The position numbers were made by a program, and so were the translations under genes. The notes beneath the pieces are model-generated. The model did not search any database, was not told the DNA's origin, and saw nothing but the letters and a program-made list of their open reading frames with translations. From Chloroflexota bacterium (GTDB lineage Bacteria > Chloroflexota > Limnocylindria > Limnocylindrales > CSP1-4): a DNA stretch of 45,995 nucleotides. The stretch spans positions 1 to 45,995 of the forward strand of contig DAHXON010000016.1 of the NCBI GenBank assembly GCA_027364875.1, given 5' to 3'. This document shows, piece by piece, positions 25,940 through 33,449 of the stretch (the first letter of the stretch is position 1; every line of letters begins with the position of its first letter).

Positions 25940-26752
25940 GTGGTCGACCTCTTCTTCAAGATCGTTCTGCCGGTACTGATGATCGGCGTCGTCACCGTCG
26001 CGTCCCATCGCTGGGGACCGGCGGTCGGCGGCGTGCTCGGCGCCGTTCCTTCGAAGGGCGGCCCGATCCTCCTCTTCCTGGCCCTCGAGCAGAGCCCCCA
26101 GTTCGCGGCAACTTCCGCCGTCACGGCCCTCGGAGGAGCGGCGGGTTGCGGTGTCTTCTGCCTGGTCTACGCGCGCGTCTGCCATCGGACCGGATGGCCG
26201 GTAGCCGCGCTGATCTCCTACGGCGCGTTTCTGGTGGTGTGGGCGGCGATGATCCCGCTCGAGAACTGGGGCCTCGCGGCGGCATTCGCGGCCGCGGTGG
26301 TCGTGCTGGTGAGCTCGCGACTGCTCCTGCCGGAGGCGCCGCCGGTCGGCGAGCGACGCGCCACGACGCGTTCCGATCTGCCGGCCCGGATGGTCGCCGG
26401 CGCGGGTATGGTGGTCGTGGTGACCACCCTCGGGCCCGTCTTCGGGGCCACGATCAGCGGCATGCTTGCCACGATCCCGACGGTGGCGGCCGTCCTGGCC
26501 ATCTTCACTCACGCCCAGGAGGGCTCGGATCGAACGATCGGCGTCATGCGGGGGATGACCCACGGCCTGCTCGGCTTCGCGGCATTCCTCGCCGTGGTCG
26601 GGGCCGCGCTCGTTCCGCTCGGCGTCGTGCGCGCATTCGCTCTCGCGCTCGGCGCCGTGGTGATCGTGCAGGCGATCGAGCTCCGCTCGGCCTTCCAGCT
26701 CCACCGCCCGCCTACGCTCGAAGACGAGCTGCTCCCAGAGGCGGCCGAATAG
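25940..26752 (+). CDS. Polytopic membrane protein with two-fold internal repeat (paralogue 1)
   Basis: This 270-residue protein has about eight to ten hydrophobic segments. It is paralogous to the protein at 28061-28849: both open with '(F)FK/IKL.LPxLxIG....A.RRWGP..GG' followed by a proline-containing loop and '..GP(I/V)xLxxAx(E/D)'. Within the protein the pattern 'GPAVGGVLGAVPSKGGPILLFLALEQ' seems to recur as 'GPVFGATISGMLATIPTVAAVLAIFTH', suggesting an internal duplication of two five-helix halves like many small transporters. The GTG at 25940 lies 4 nt after a TACGAT box (25930-25935), so the mRNA is nearly leaderless. Function is unknown. Confidence 0.75.
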   Translation: MVDLFFKIVLPVLMIGVVTVASHRWGPAVGGVLGAVPSKGGPILLFLALEQSPQFAATSAVTALGGAAGCGVFCLVYARVCHRTGWPVAALISYGAFLVVWAAMIPLENWGLAAAFAAAVVVLVSSRLLLPEAPPVGERRATTRSDLPARMVAGAGMVVVVTTLGPVFGATISGMLATIPTVAAVLAIFTHAQEGSDRTIGVMRGMTHGLLGFAAFLAVVGAALVPLGVVRAFALALGAVVIVQAIELRSAFQLHRPPTLEDELLPEAAE

Positions 26753-26764
26753 CCGGCGCGAGGA

Positions 26765-27409
26765 TCAGGACATCTCGGGCCGCGGAGCAGCCGGCCGAGG
26801 CAGCAGCACGGCGGCGCGCAGCCGGATCTCGTCGATGGCCGCCGGGTCCTGATCGACACGCGAGCGAAGCCGCATGATCGCGAGCCACATGAACTCGACC
26901 GCGGCGAGAACCTGGGCATCCTCCAGAAGGGCATCGGCGGCCGTCGGTGGACCGGAGCCGTCGTCCGGGACCGGCTCGGCGGCGACTCGCGCCGTAGCCG
27001 CGAGCAGGATCGGTTCTAGGGCGTATTCGATCACCGCGCCGCGGGCGAACTGCGGCTCGACGTGGACCCGGATCGCTACGTCGGCGCAGACCACGCAATC
27101 CTGGGCGACCGTGGACGCGGTGGTCGATCGACCGCGGCCGGGAGTGATCCACTCCAGACGCTGGAGAAGCGACGGCAGGTCGGCCTCGCTCGTGCCCGAT
27201 CGAGCCAGTTCGAACCCGATCTCGATGGATCGCTCGAGGATCGGAATGCCGCCGGCCCGATCGTTGCCTGCGCGGTCAGCCTTCGCCCACTCGATGTAGG
27301 CCGGCAGAAGCGCCGCCGCGGACGCGGCGAAAAGCGCGCTCGCTGCCCGTGTCGAGAGCGTGTCGACACCTCGAGATAGATCGCTCAGGATGTCATCCAG
27401 TGAGGACAC
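26765..27409 (-). CDS. Hypothetical protein
   Basis: The 214-residue frame on the minus strand shows natural-looking protein sequence: 'ALFAASAAALLPAYIEWAKAD', 'GGIPILERSIEIGFELA', 'TVAQDCVVCADVAIRVHVEPQFARGAVIEYALEPILLAA' and 'AAVEFMWLAIMRLRSRVDQD'. The layout, with an N-terminal helix bundle and a later 'ADVAIR...EYALEP' block, is somewhat reminiscent of DUF416 (YjaG) proteins, but I do not claim membership. The GTG at 27409 is the best start; the frame stays open far upstream in Arg-rich, probably non-coding sequence. It lies 12 bp from the convergent membrane protein gene and is divergent from the maturation protease. Confidence 0.6.
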   Translation of the reverse strand: MSSLDDILSDLSRGVDTLSTRAASALFAASAAALLPAYIEWAKADRAGNDRAGGIPILERSIEIGFELARSGTSEADLPSLLQRLEWITPGRGRSTTASTVAQDCVVCADVAIRVHVEPQFARGAVIEYALEPILLAATARVAAEPVPDDGSGPPTAADALLEDAQVLAAVEFMWLAIMRLRSRVDQDPAAIDEIRLRAAVLLPRPAAPRPEMS

Positions 27410-27541
27410 CGGTCGCGCGTCTCCGCTAGGGCGCGCCAAGCCACGCCGCCGACCCGGGCGCGCACCGCGCATGCTACTGGCGGCGGTGTGGAGGCACGCG
27501 AGGACGAAAGTACCTGCGCTGCCGTCGGAGGCTTCCTTCCC

Positions 27542-27547
27542 TAGACT
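27542..27547 (+). promoter_or_regulatory. Leaderless -10 box of the maturation protease gene
   Basis: TAGACT ends 6 nt before the ATG at 27554, predicting a leaderless mRNA; no ribosome site is present. Confidence 0.55.
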
Positions 27548-27553
27548 TGGCCC

Positions 27554-28051
27554 ATGAACATCGACGACCATCCGGCCGAAACGCGACGTGCTGCGGAGGT
27601 CGTGGTGCTCGTCTGCGGCGAGCGAATGCGCGAGGACGACGGAGTCGCCGAAGCCGCCGTGGCAATGCTGCCGGCCGACGTCCGAGCGCTCGCCCGGATC
27701 GAAACCGTCGGGCTGCTGTCGGTCGAGTCGCTGCTCGACATCCCAGAAGGCGCCGGCGTCGTGGTTGCCGACGCCGCGGCCGGAGTTCCGCCCGGGCAGG
27801 TCGTGAGCGTGCCGCTCGAGGCGGTCGCCCGCGACGGCGTCTTTCCCGCCACGACCCACGTCATGCCCCCGGACCAGGTGATCGCCCTCGCGGCCGAGCT
27901 GAGCGGACGGATGCCACGGGGAGTGTTCGTTGGCGTCGGCGGCGCGGAGTTCGGTTTCGGAGAGGAGCTCTCCTCCGCGGTCAAGGCTGCCCTTCCGGAC
28001 TACGTGGCCGCACTTGCCACCGCGATTCGAACGCTGGCGCGCGAGCCATAG
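27554..28051 (+). CDS. [NiFe]-hydrogenase maturation endopeptidase
   Basis: This 165-residue protein is a HyaD/HoxW/HycI-type protease (family M52) that clips the C-terminal tail of a hydrogenase large subunit after nickel insertion. Conserved elements are 'VVLVCGERMREDDGVAEAA' with Asp29 at the position of the first nickel-sensing carboxylate, 'GVVVADAAAGVPPGQVV' with Asp73, and His102 in 'TTHVMPP', followed by 'PRGVFVGVGGAEFGFGEELS'. Its natural partner is the large subunit at 23593-24906, although XRE and membrane genes separate them. A membrane protein gene follows after 9 bp in the same operon. Confidence 0.88.
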   Translation: MNIDDHPAETRRAAEVVVLVCGERMREDDGVAEAAVAMLPADVRALARIETVGLLSVESLLDIPEGAGVVVADAAAGVPPGQVVSVPLEAVARDGVFPATTHVMPPDQVIALAAELSGRMPRGVFVGVGGAEFGFGEELSSAVKAALPDYVAALATAIRTLAREP

Positions 28052-28060
28052 CGGGCGATC

Positions 28061-28849
28061 GTGCTGCTGCTCTTCATCAAGCTGACCCTGACGCCGATCC
28101 TGATCGGCAGCGCCAGCCTGGCGGCACGGCGATGGGGCCCCTCTATCGGTGGCTGGATCGTGGCGCTGCCGCTGACGTCGGGGCCTGTGGCCCTCTACAT
28201 CGCGATCGATCGCGGCACCGCTTTTGCCGCGGGCACGGCCGAAGGCTCGATCGGCGGCCTGCTCGGCGACGCGACCTTCGCCCTGGCGTATGGCTGGCTT
28301 GCCCGGCGCTCCGGCTGGCCGGCGGCGGTCGCCCTGGGCTTCGGGGCTTTCGCGGCCGCGGCGCTGGCGATTCAGCCGCTCGTGAGCGGACCGCCGATCG
28401 TGCTGTTCGCCGTCGTCGCCGTTGCGATGGTCATCTGCCTGCGGCTCGCGCCGGCGGCCGCGGAAACGAAAACCGCCGGCCTGATGCCGGCCTGGGACAT
28501 ACCCGCTCGAATGCTGGTCGGCACCGCGATCGTGCTGGCAATCACGGAGGCGGCCACCGTGCTGGGGCCGCAGCTGACCGGGATCCTGGCCGCTTTTCCC
28601 GTGTACGTAACCGTCCTCGCGGTCTTTGCCCACCGCCTGGAAGGTCCGGAGCAGGCGATGGGCGTGGCGCGCGGCCTCCAGCTCGGGCTATTCGGCACGA
28701 TCTGCTTCTTCCTGGTCATCACGAGCACGATCGAGCACCTCGGCATCGTTGTGGCTTTCGCGGCCGGCATCGTCGCGACGATTGCGGTCCAGCTGGTCTC
28801 GCTGCGAATCATCCGGCGACCGATCGAACCTTCAGTGTCGGCGCCTTAG
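28061..28849 (+). CDS. Polytopic membrane protein with two-fold internal repeat (paralogue 2)
   Basis: The 262-residue protein is the paralogue of the one at 25940-26752. It begins 'MLLLFIKLTLTPILIGSASLAARRWGPSIGGWIVALPLTSGPVALY', and a second-half block 'GPQLTGILAAFPVYVTVLAVFAH' echoes the first half. Nine or ten hydrophobic helices are likely. It starts at a GTG 9 bp after the protease gene and is therefore co-transcribed with it. I do not recognise the family; a small-molecule permease role is possible but unproven. The pairing with a hydrogenase protease may hint at a metal or gas-related role, or be chance. Confidence 0.78.
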   Translation: MLLLFIKLTLTPILIGSASLAARRWGPSIGGWIVALPLTSGPVALYIAIDRGTAFAAGTAEGSIGGLLGDATFALAYGWLARRSGWPAAVALGFGAFAAAALAIQPLVSGPPIVLFAVVAVAMVICLRLAPAAAETKTAGLMPAWDIPARMLVGTAIVLAITEAATVLGPQLTGILAAFPVYVTVLAVFAHRLEGPEQAMGVARGLQLGLFGTICFFLVITSTIEHLGIVVAFAAGIVATIAVQLVSLRIIRRPIEPSVSAP

Positions 28850-28877
28850 CGCAGCGAGCGGCATCGGCCAAGGGGTC

Positions 28878-28906
28878 TTGACACGACATGCATACTCGTA
28901 CGCATG
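28878..28906 (+). promoter_or_regulatory. -35 box and 20-bp palindrome overlapping the start of the double-HTH regulator gene
   Basis: TTGACA (28878-28883) is followed by CATGCATACTCGTACGCATG (28887-28906), an inverted repeat with eight of ten pairs matching. Its right end contains the ATG start codon. A TetR-type dimer bound here would cover the promoter and block translation initiation, so this is a likely autoregulatory operator. No clear -10 box at normal spacing is visible. Confidence 0.65.
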
Positions 28907-29752
28907 ACCGTCAAGTCGCCCACTCGCGAGCTCATCCTGGCCGCGGCCCGCCGCGTCCTCGAGCGAGACGGCGAGCTGTCCATCCACGCCGTGGCCGCCG
29001 AAGCGGGCGTCTCCCGCCAGACCGTCCACGCCCACTTCGGCGGCGCGAGGGGCCTCCGCGCCGAGCTCGCCGGCGAGGGGCTCATACCCTCCGGTCCCGC
29101 GGACGAAGGCTCCACCCGCGACCGGCTCCTCGACGCAGCCGAGCGGCTGCTCTCCAGACCTGGCGGCGGCTTCATCTCCATCGAGGCCATCGCCGCCGAA
29201 GCGGGCCTGACCAAGGGGGCCGTCTACCACCACTTCGCCGACCGTGGCGAGATCCTCCGCGCCGTTGCCCGTCGAGTCTCGCCAGTGGACGAGATGCGGG
29301 CAAGGATCACGCCTTCGGCCGAGCTGCCGGTCCGCGAGGGGCTCATCGCGATCGCCACGGCCTACTACGAGGCGATGCGAGCCCGGACCGACCTGATCCG
29401 CAATCTCGCCGCCAACTCCGGCCGAGACCCCGAGCTGACGACCGTGGTCATGAACGAGATCATCGGCGAAGGGGCGCCCCTGATGATGGGTTGGTTCGCC
29501 ATGCAGACAGCCCGCGGCGCGCTCAAGCCCGTGGATCCCAGCTTCGTCATCCAGGCCCTGTTCGGGCCCGTCTTCCTGTTGATCGTGCTCGGTCCGGCGG
29601 TCTTCACCGAGGTGGCCCGAGCCGGCATACATCCCGCCGTCGACAACGTCGAGGCTTACGTGGACATGCTTCTCGAGGGCATCGGGTCCGCGAACGCCGC
29701 GGCCGGCGACGGCTTACCCCCAATGACCGACGCTGCCGGAGGCAACCGATGA
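28904..29752 (+). CDS. TetR-family regulator with two tandem HTH domains
   Basis: The 282-residue protein contains two complete TetR N-terminal DNA-binding domains in a row. The first (about 6-52) is 'TRELILAAARRVLERDGELSIHAVAAEAGVSRQTVHAHFGG' and the second (about 70-122) 'TRDRLLDAAERLLSRPGGGFISIEAIAAEAGLTKGAVYHHFADRGEIL'. A normal-sized ligand and dimer domain follows (about 130-265). Typical TetR proteins have one such domain and about 200 residues. The gene ends in an ATGA overlap with an ABC ATPase gene, so it controls and is co-transcribed with the exporter. A 20-bp palindrome covers its start codon. The second domain is more canonical; whether the first still binds DNA is unknown. Confidence 0.9.
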   Translation: MTVKSPTRELILAAARRVLERDGELSIHAVAAEAGVSRQTVHAHFGGARGLRAELAGEGLIPSGPADEGSTRDRLLDAAERLLSRPGGGFISIEAIAAEAGLTKGAVYHHFADRGEILRAVARRVSPVDEMRARITPSAELPVREGLIAIATAYYEAMRARTDLIRNLAANSGRDPELTTVVMNEIIGEGAPLMMGWFAMQTARGALKPVDPSFVIQALFGPVFLLIVLGPAVFTEVARAGIHPAVDNVEAYVDMLLEGIGSANAAAGDGLPPMTDAAGGNR

Positions 29753-30555
29753 CCCTCGCCAATCCTTCATCCTCGAGCGGGCCGGCCGCCACGCCGACGG
29801 CCTCGACCGCGCCACCCGTGGCCCCGCCGGCCGTCGAGGCCAAAGCCCTCCGCAAGGACTTCGGCCCGATCCACGCCGTGGACGGGATCGACCTGGCGCT
29901 GCCGCCGGGCCGCATCTACGGCCTGCTCGGGCCGAACGGTTCGGGCAAGACGACGCTCATCCGGCTCCTGACCGGCCTCGCGTCCGCGACCAGCGGCGAG
30001 GCCCGCGTCCTGGGAGTCGCGATGCCGTCGCGCGAGAACCTTGCCCGTATCGGCTACATGACCCAGGCCGACGGCATCTACCCGGAGCTCTCCGTCTGGG
30101 AGAACCTCCGCTTCTTCGCCGCGCTGTACGGCCAGACCGACCGCGCCGAGATGATCGGCATCCTGAAGCTGGTCGAACTCGACGAACGGCTGAACACTCC
30201 GGCGCTCAACCTGTCGGGGGGCATGAGGCGGCGGTTGTCGATGGCCTGCGCACTGGTCCACAAGCCGGCGGTCATCTTCCTCGACGAGCCGACCGTGGGC
30301 GTCGACCCGGCCCTGCGCGTCCAGTTCTGGGAACACTTCCACCGGCTTTCGGCGGACGGGGCGACTCTGCTCGTCTCGAGCCACGTCATGGACGAGGCCG
30401 ATCGCTGCGACGAGCTGCTCTTCATCCGGGACGGGCACGTGCTCGCCCAGGGGTCGCCGGCGGAGCTTCGAGAGCGCGGCGGCACGGACAACCTCGAGGC
30501 CGCATTCCTCAAGTTCTCCGCCCAGACCGCTGAAGGCCAGGAGTCGGCCCGATGA
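29749..30555 (+). CDS. ABC-2 type exporter ATP-binding protein
   Basis: The 268-residue protein is an ABC ATPase of the drug/polysaccharide export (DrrA/CcmA-like) group. Walker A is 'GPNGSGKTT' (61-69), the signature 'LSGGMRRRLSM' starts at 155, and Walker B is 'VIFLDEP' (175-181), followed by the switch His in 'LLVSSHVMDEADRCD'. A Pro/Ala/Ser-rich N-terminal tail of about 28 residues precedes the domain. It overlaps the regulator upstream (ATGA) and the permease downstream (ATGA), making a tight three-gene operon. Confidence 0.94.
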   Translation: MTLANPSSSSGPAATPTASTAPPVAPPAVEAKALRKDFGPIHAVDGIDLALPPGRIYGLLGPNGSGKTTLIRLLTGLASATSGEARVLGVAMPSRENLARIGYMTQADGIYPELSVWENLRFFAALYGQTDRAEMIGILKLVELDERLNTPALNLSGGMRRRLSMACALVHKPAVIFLDEPTVGVDPALRVQFWEHFHRLSADGATLLVSSHVMDEADRCDELLFIRDGHVLAQGSPAELRERGGTDNLEAAFLKFSAQTAEGQESAR

Positions 30556-31706
30556 ACGCCCGTAGAGTAAGCGCCGTCTTCGTCCGGATCGTCGCCCAGT
30601 TCCGGCGCGACAAGCGGACGCTCGCCCTCCTCTTCGTCGCCCCTCTGGCCATCATCGCCCTGCTCGGCTGGGTCCTCACCAGCAGCTCGGCCACGAACGT
30701 TCGGCTGGCCGTGGTCAATGAGTCGTCCCAGCAGTCGGTGGGCCAGGCGGTGGCGACTCGGATAGAAGCTGCCCTTTCGGGCCAGCCCACCGTCATCCTC
30801 GATAGATCGATCACCGACGACGCCTCGGCGCGCAAGGCGCTCGAAGACAAGACGGTCGACATGGTCGTCATCGTTCCGGCCAACTTCGACGCCAACAATC
30901 GCCGCATCGAGATCCTGACGCTGGGCCTCAACCCGACCGCCGAGTTCTCGAGCCTGTCTGTCGTTCAGAAGGCGCTGGTAGACGAGCTGGCCGCTCAGGC
31001 GGGCGCCGTCATGCCGACCATCGACCGCGCGACGGTCTACGGCTCACCGAACGCGACCGAGCTCGACACCCTTGCGCCGGTTGTGGTCGGCTTCTTCGTC
31101 TACTTCTTCGTCTTCATCCTGACCGGAATCAGCTTCCTCCGGGAGCGGATCGGCGGGACTCTCGAACGATTGCTCGCGACGCCGGTGAGCCGGGCCGAGA
31201 TCGTGCTCGGCTACAGCCTCGGCTTCGGGTTCTTCGCCACGCTCCAGATCGCGGTGGTGCTCGCCTTCGTCATCGGGCGCGTCTCGGTGCCGGCACTTGG
31301 GCCGATACCGGAGTTCGGCATCGGGCTAGGCGTGCAGATGACGGGCAATCCGCTCATCGCGTACCTGCTCGTGCTGGTTCTGGGCCTCGGCGCGGTGTCG
31401 CTGGGCATCTTCCTCTCGACTTTCGCCCGCACCGAATTCCAGATCCTCCAGTTCATCCCGATCGTCATCGTTCCGCAGGGCCTGCTCGGCGGCTTCTTCT
31501 GGCCGATCGACCAGCTGCCGGACCTGCTCCAGCCGGTTGCCCGGATCCTGCCGGTCACCTACGCGATCGACGGCCTGCGCCAGGTGATGATCGCCGGCGC
31601 GGACCTTTCGTCGAGCCAGGTTCTGCTCGATCTGGGCGTGCTGGCGGCGATTGCCGCGGTGTTCGGGGTGCTGGCCGCGGCGACGATCCGGCGGGAAGTG
31701 GCGTAG
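30552..31706 (+). CDS. ABC-2 type exporter permease
   Basis: This 384-residue protein is the membrane partner of the preceding ATPase. One N-terminal helix ('LALLFVAPLAIIALLGWVLT') is followed by a large extracytoplasmic domain (about 40-170) and then five more helices from 'LAPVVVGFFVYFFVFILTGISFL' onward. The cytoplasmic 'RERIGGTLERLLATPVSRAEIVLGY' loop is the hallmark of YhgE/DrrB-like ABC-2 permeases. Together with the double-HTH TetR protein it forms a ligand-induced efflux system; the substrate is unknown. Confidence 0.93.
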   Translation: MNARRVSAVFVRIVAQFRRDKRTLALLFVAPLAIIALLGWVLTSSSATNVRLAVVNESSQQSVGQAVATRIEAALSGQPTVILDRSITDDASARKALEDKTVDMVVIVPANFDANNRRIEILTLGLNPTAEFSSLSVVQKALVDELAAQAGAVMPTIDRATVYGSPNATELDTLAPVVVGFFVYFFVFILTGISFLRERIGGTLERLLATPVSRAEIVLGYSLGFGFFATLQIAVVLAFVIGRVSVPALGPIPEFGIGLGVQMTGNPLIAYLLVLVLGLGAVSLGIFLSTFARTEFQILQFIPIVIVPQGLLGGFFWPIDQLPDLLQPVARILPVTYAIDGLRQVMIAGADLSSSQVLLDLGVLAAIAAVFGVLAAATIRREVA

Positions 31707-31755
31707 GTCCCTCGTCGGAGTGGCCGGGGCCGGGTGGCCGCGGTCGTGTGCGCAC

Positions 31756-31793
31756 GCAGATACACGTTCTGGACGTGCATCTGCAGATGCACG
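31756..31793. repeat. Perfect 20-bp palindrome with competing upstream pairing arm
   Basis: CGTGCATCTGCAGATGCACG (31774-31793) is a perfect 20-bp palindrome. Immediately upstream, GCAGATACACGT (31756-31767) can pair with ACGTGCATCTGC (31773-31784) with one mismatch. The middle arm can thus form either of two exclusive hairpins. The element lies in the 184-bp gap between two convergent genes, which also holds two partial copies of CCGACTCGGGTCCAYTCGGGC. It may be a terminator, a protein site or a small repeat. Confidence 0.6.
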
Positions 31794-31890
31794 GGGCCGA
31801 CTCGGGTCCACTCGGGCCCTCGGCCGGGGCGCCGGCTCGGCCCTCGCCGACTCGGGTCCATTCGGGCGCCGGCTCGGGAGTCGGCTACGG

Positions 31891-33279
31891 CTAGACCGGC
31901 ATCCTGGCGCGGACGCCCCGCAACCGCCGGCGCAGGCCGCGGCGTCGCGGCCCGGCGACCATCAAAGCCACCGACCAGGCCAGGGCCGAGGCCATGGCGA
32001 TGAAGTAGACGGGCCAGTAGTTCCCGATCCGGTCGTACAGGATGCCGCCCGCGTTCATGACGATGATGCCGCCGGCCGGGTACGCCACCGCGACGATGCC
32101 GAAGATGGCGCCGAAGCTCGCCCCGCCGAAGACGTCCGAGAACGTCGCGGATCGGATGGCGATGGTCGCGCCGATGCCGAAGCCGTAGATGGCATTGCCC
32201 GCCACCGCGACATACAAGGTGGATCCCGTGGCCGCGAAAACCCCGGTCGCTCCGACGCCGATGAGGAAGGCGCACCACAGGCCCACGAACCGTCGGCCGA
32301 ATCTGTCCGAGAGACCGCCCCCCACGACCTGGCCCAGGACGTACGCGTAGCACTGAAGGGCCAGCATCGTGGCGGCGAAGTCCTGGCCGATCCCCTGGTT
32401 GACGGCGTGGCGGGCCGACGTCTGGAAGACGCCCTCGTCTATGCAGCCGATCGCCACGGCGCCGGCGAGCAGGATGAGGAACCGCCGGGTCCGAAGCGTC
32501 CGCCGGACATCGTGCGGACGGGCGTGGACTCCGATCGGGTGCGATTCCTGGGTGGCGCCAAGGGCGCCGGGCGCGGAGGTCTCGTGCAGGCCGGCTCCAG
32601 GCGGCGGAAGCGCCTCCGTGCCGGCCGAACGAGTCCCGGCTTTCGGTTGAGTCGCGGCCGGAATCATGACCGCCGAACCGCTCGTCATCAGCCAGACAAA
32701 CGGCACTGCGGCGAACGAAAGCACGCCGAAGACGGCCAGGGTGCCGCGCCAGCCGAGCTCGGGAAGCACTCCCGCGGCGATGGGCAACGCGACGGCAACT
32801 CCGATCCCCGGACCCGCGTAGGCGATGCCGAGGGCCAGACCCGCGACTCCGGCGTACCGCCGGGCGATGGCCGTGCTGGTCCCGACGAAGACCAGCTGAA
32901 GCCCCAGGGCCAGCAGTGCCCCGTAGGCGAGGACCAGCAATAGGACGCTGCCCGAAATCGCCGCCGCAAACCAGCCGGCGGCCAGCAGGAGGGACCCGAT
33001 GAGCAGCAGCGTCCTGTCGGCGAAGATGTCGTAGGCCCGGCCGAGCAGGGGCGAGGCCGCCGCGGAGATCAGCAGGAACATCGTCCAGGGGAGCTGGCCG
33101 ACTTCGCGAGAGGTGTGGAACTCGGCTTCGAACTGGGGCGCGAGGAGCGGGAAGCAGTAGAGCGGCGCGTACGCGATGGCGCCCACGACGAACGCGCCGA
33201 GAACCGGAATGGTTCGCGGCAGATCGAGTCGAGGGGCGGCAGGCCCGCGCCGGCCGGGCGCGGCGTCATCACCAGGCAT
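31891..33279 (-). CDS. MFS transporter (oxalate/formate antiporter-like)
   Basis: The 462-residue protein has twelve predicted helices in two halves joined by a long cytoplasmic loop (about 205-260). Features include 'AISGSVLLLVLAYGALLALGLQLV', 'GLALGIAYAGPGIGVAVALP', and the second-half motif 'VVGGGLSDRFGRRFVGLWCAFLIG'. The pattern resembles OFA-type carriers, but the substrate is unknown. I chose the ATG at 33279 because a TACCAT box (33286-33291) ends exactly 6 nt upstream. It is convergent with the ABC-2 exporter operon. Confidence 0.85.
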   Translation of the reverse strand: MPGDDAAPGRRGPAAPRLDLPRTIPVLGAFVVGAIAYAPLYCFPLLAPQFEAEFHTSREVGQLPWTMFLLISAAASPLLGRAYDIFADRTLLLIGSLLLAAGWFAAAISGSVLLLVLAYGALLALGLQLVFVGTSTAIARRYAGVAGLALGIAYAGPGIGVAVALPIAAGVLPELGWRGTLAVFGVLSFAAVPFVWLMTSGSAVMIPAATQPKAGTRSAGTEALPPPGAGLHETSAPGALGATQESHPIGVHARPHDVRRTLRTRRFLILLAGAVAIGCIDEGVFQTSARHAVNQGIGQDFAATMLALQCYAYVLGQVVGGGLSDRFGRRFVGLWCAFLIGVGATGVFAATGSTLYVAVAGNAIYGFGIGATIAIRSATFSDVFGGASFGAIFGIVAVAYPAGGIIVMNAGGILYDRIGNYWPVYFIAMASALAWSVALMVAGPRRRGLRRRLRGVRARMPV

Positions 33280-33401
33280 GGAGCCATGGTAGAGGCTGGC
33301 CGAGCCGTCGGCCGCCGCCGCGAACGACAAGCCCGTGCCGGCGCAGGCGCCAACACACGGCCCGGCGTCCGAGGCAGGCGACTAACGCCGCTCGCGCCGG
33401 G

Positions 33402-33444
33402 GGCGAGCCGGTATCAGGTTGGCCAGAGCCAGTATCGAGTTGGC
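33402..33444. repeat. Two 20-bp imperfect direct repeats
   Basis: GAGCCGGTATCAGGTTGGCC (about 33402-33421) is repeated as GAGCCAGTATCGAGTTGGCC about 23 bp further. They lie just after the end of the L25 gene. They resemble short tandem duplications without a known role. Confidence 0.45.
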
Positions 33445-33449
33445 CGGGA

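Noticed and set aside
26765-28633. 622-codon minus-strand frame through the protease and membrane genes
   Set aside because: Only its last 214 codons look like protein; the upstream part is antisense to the maturation protease and is Arg-rich.
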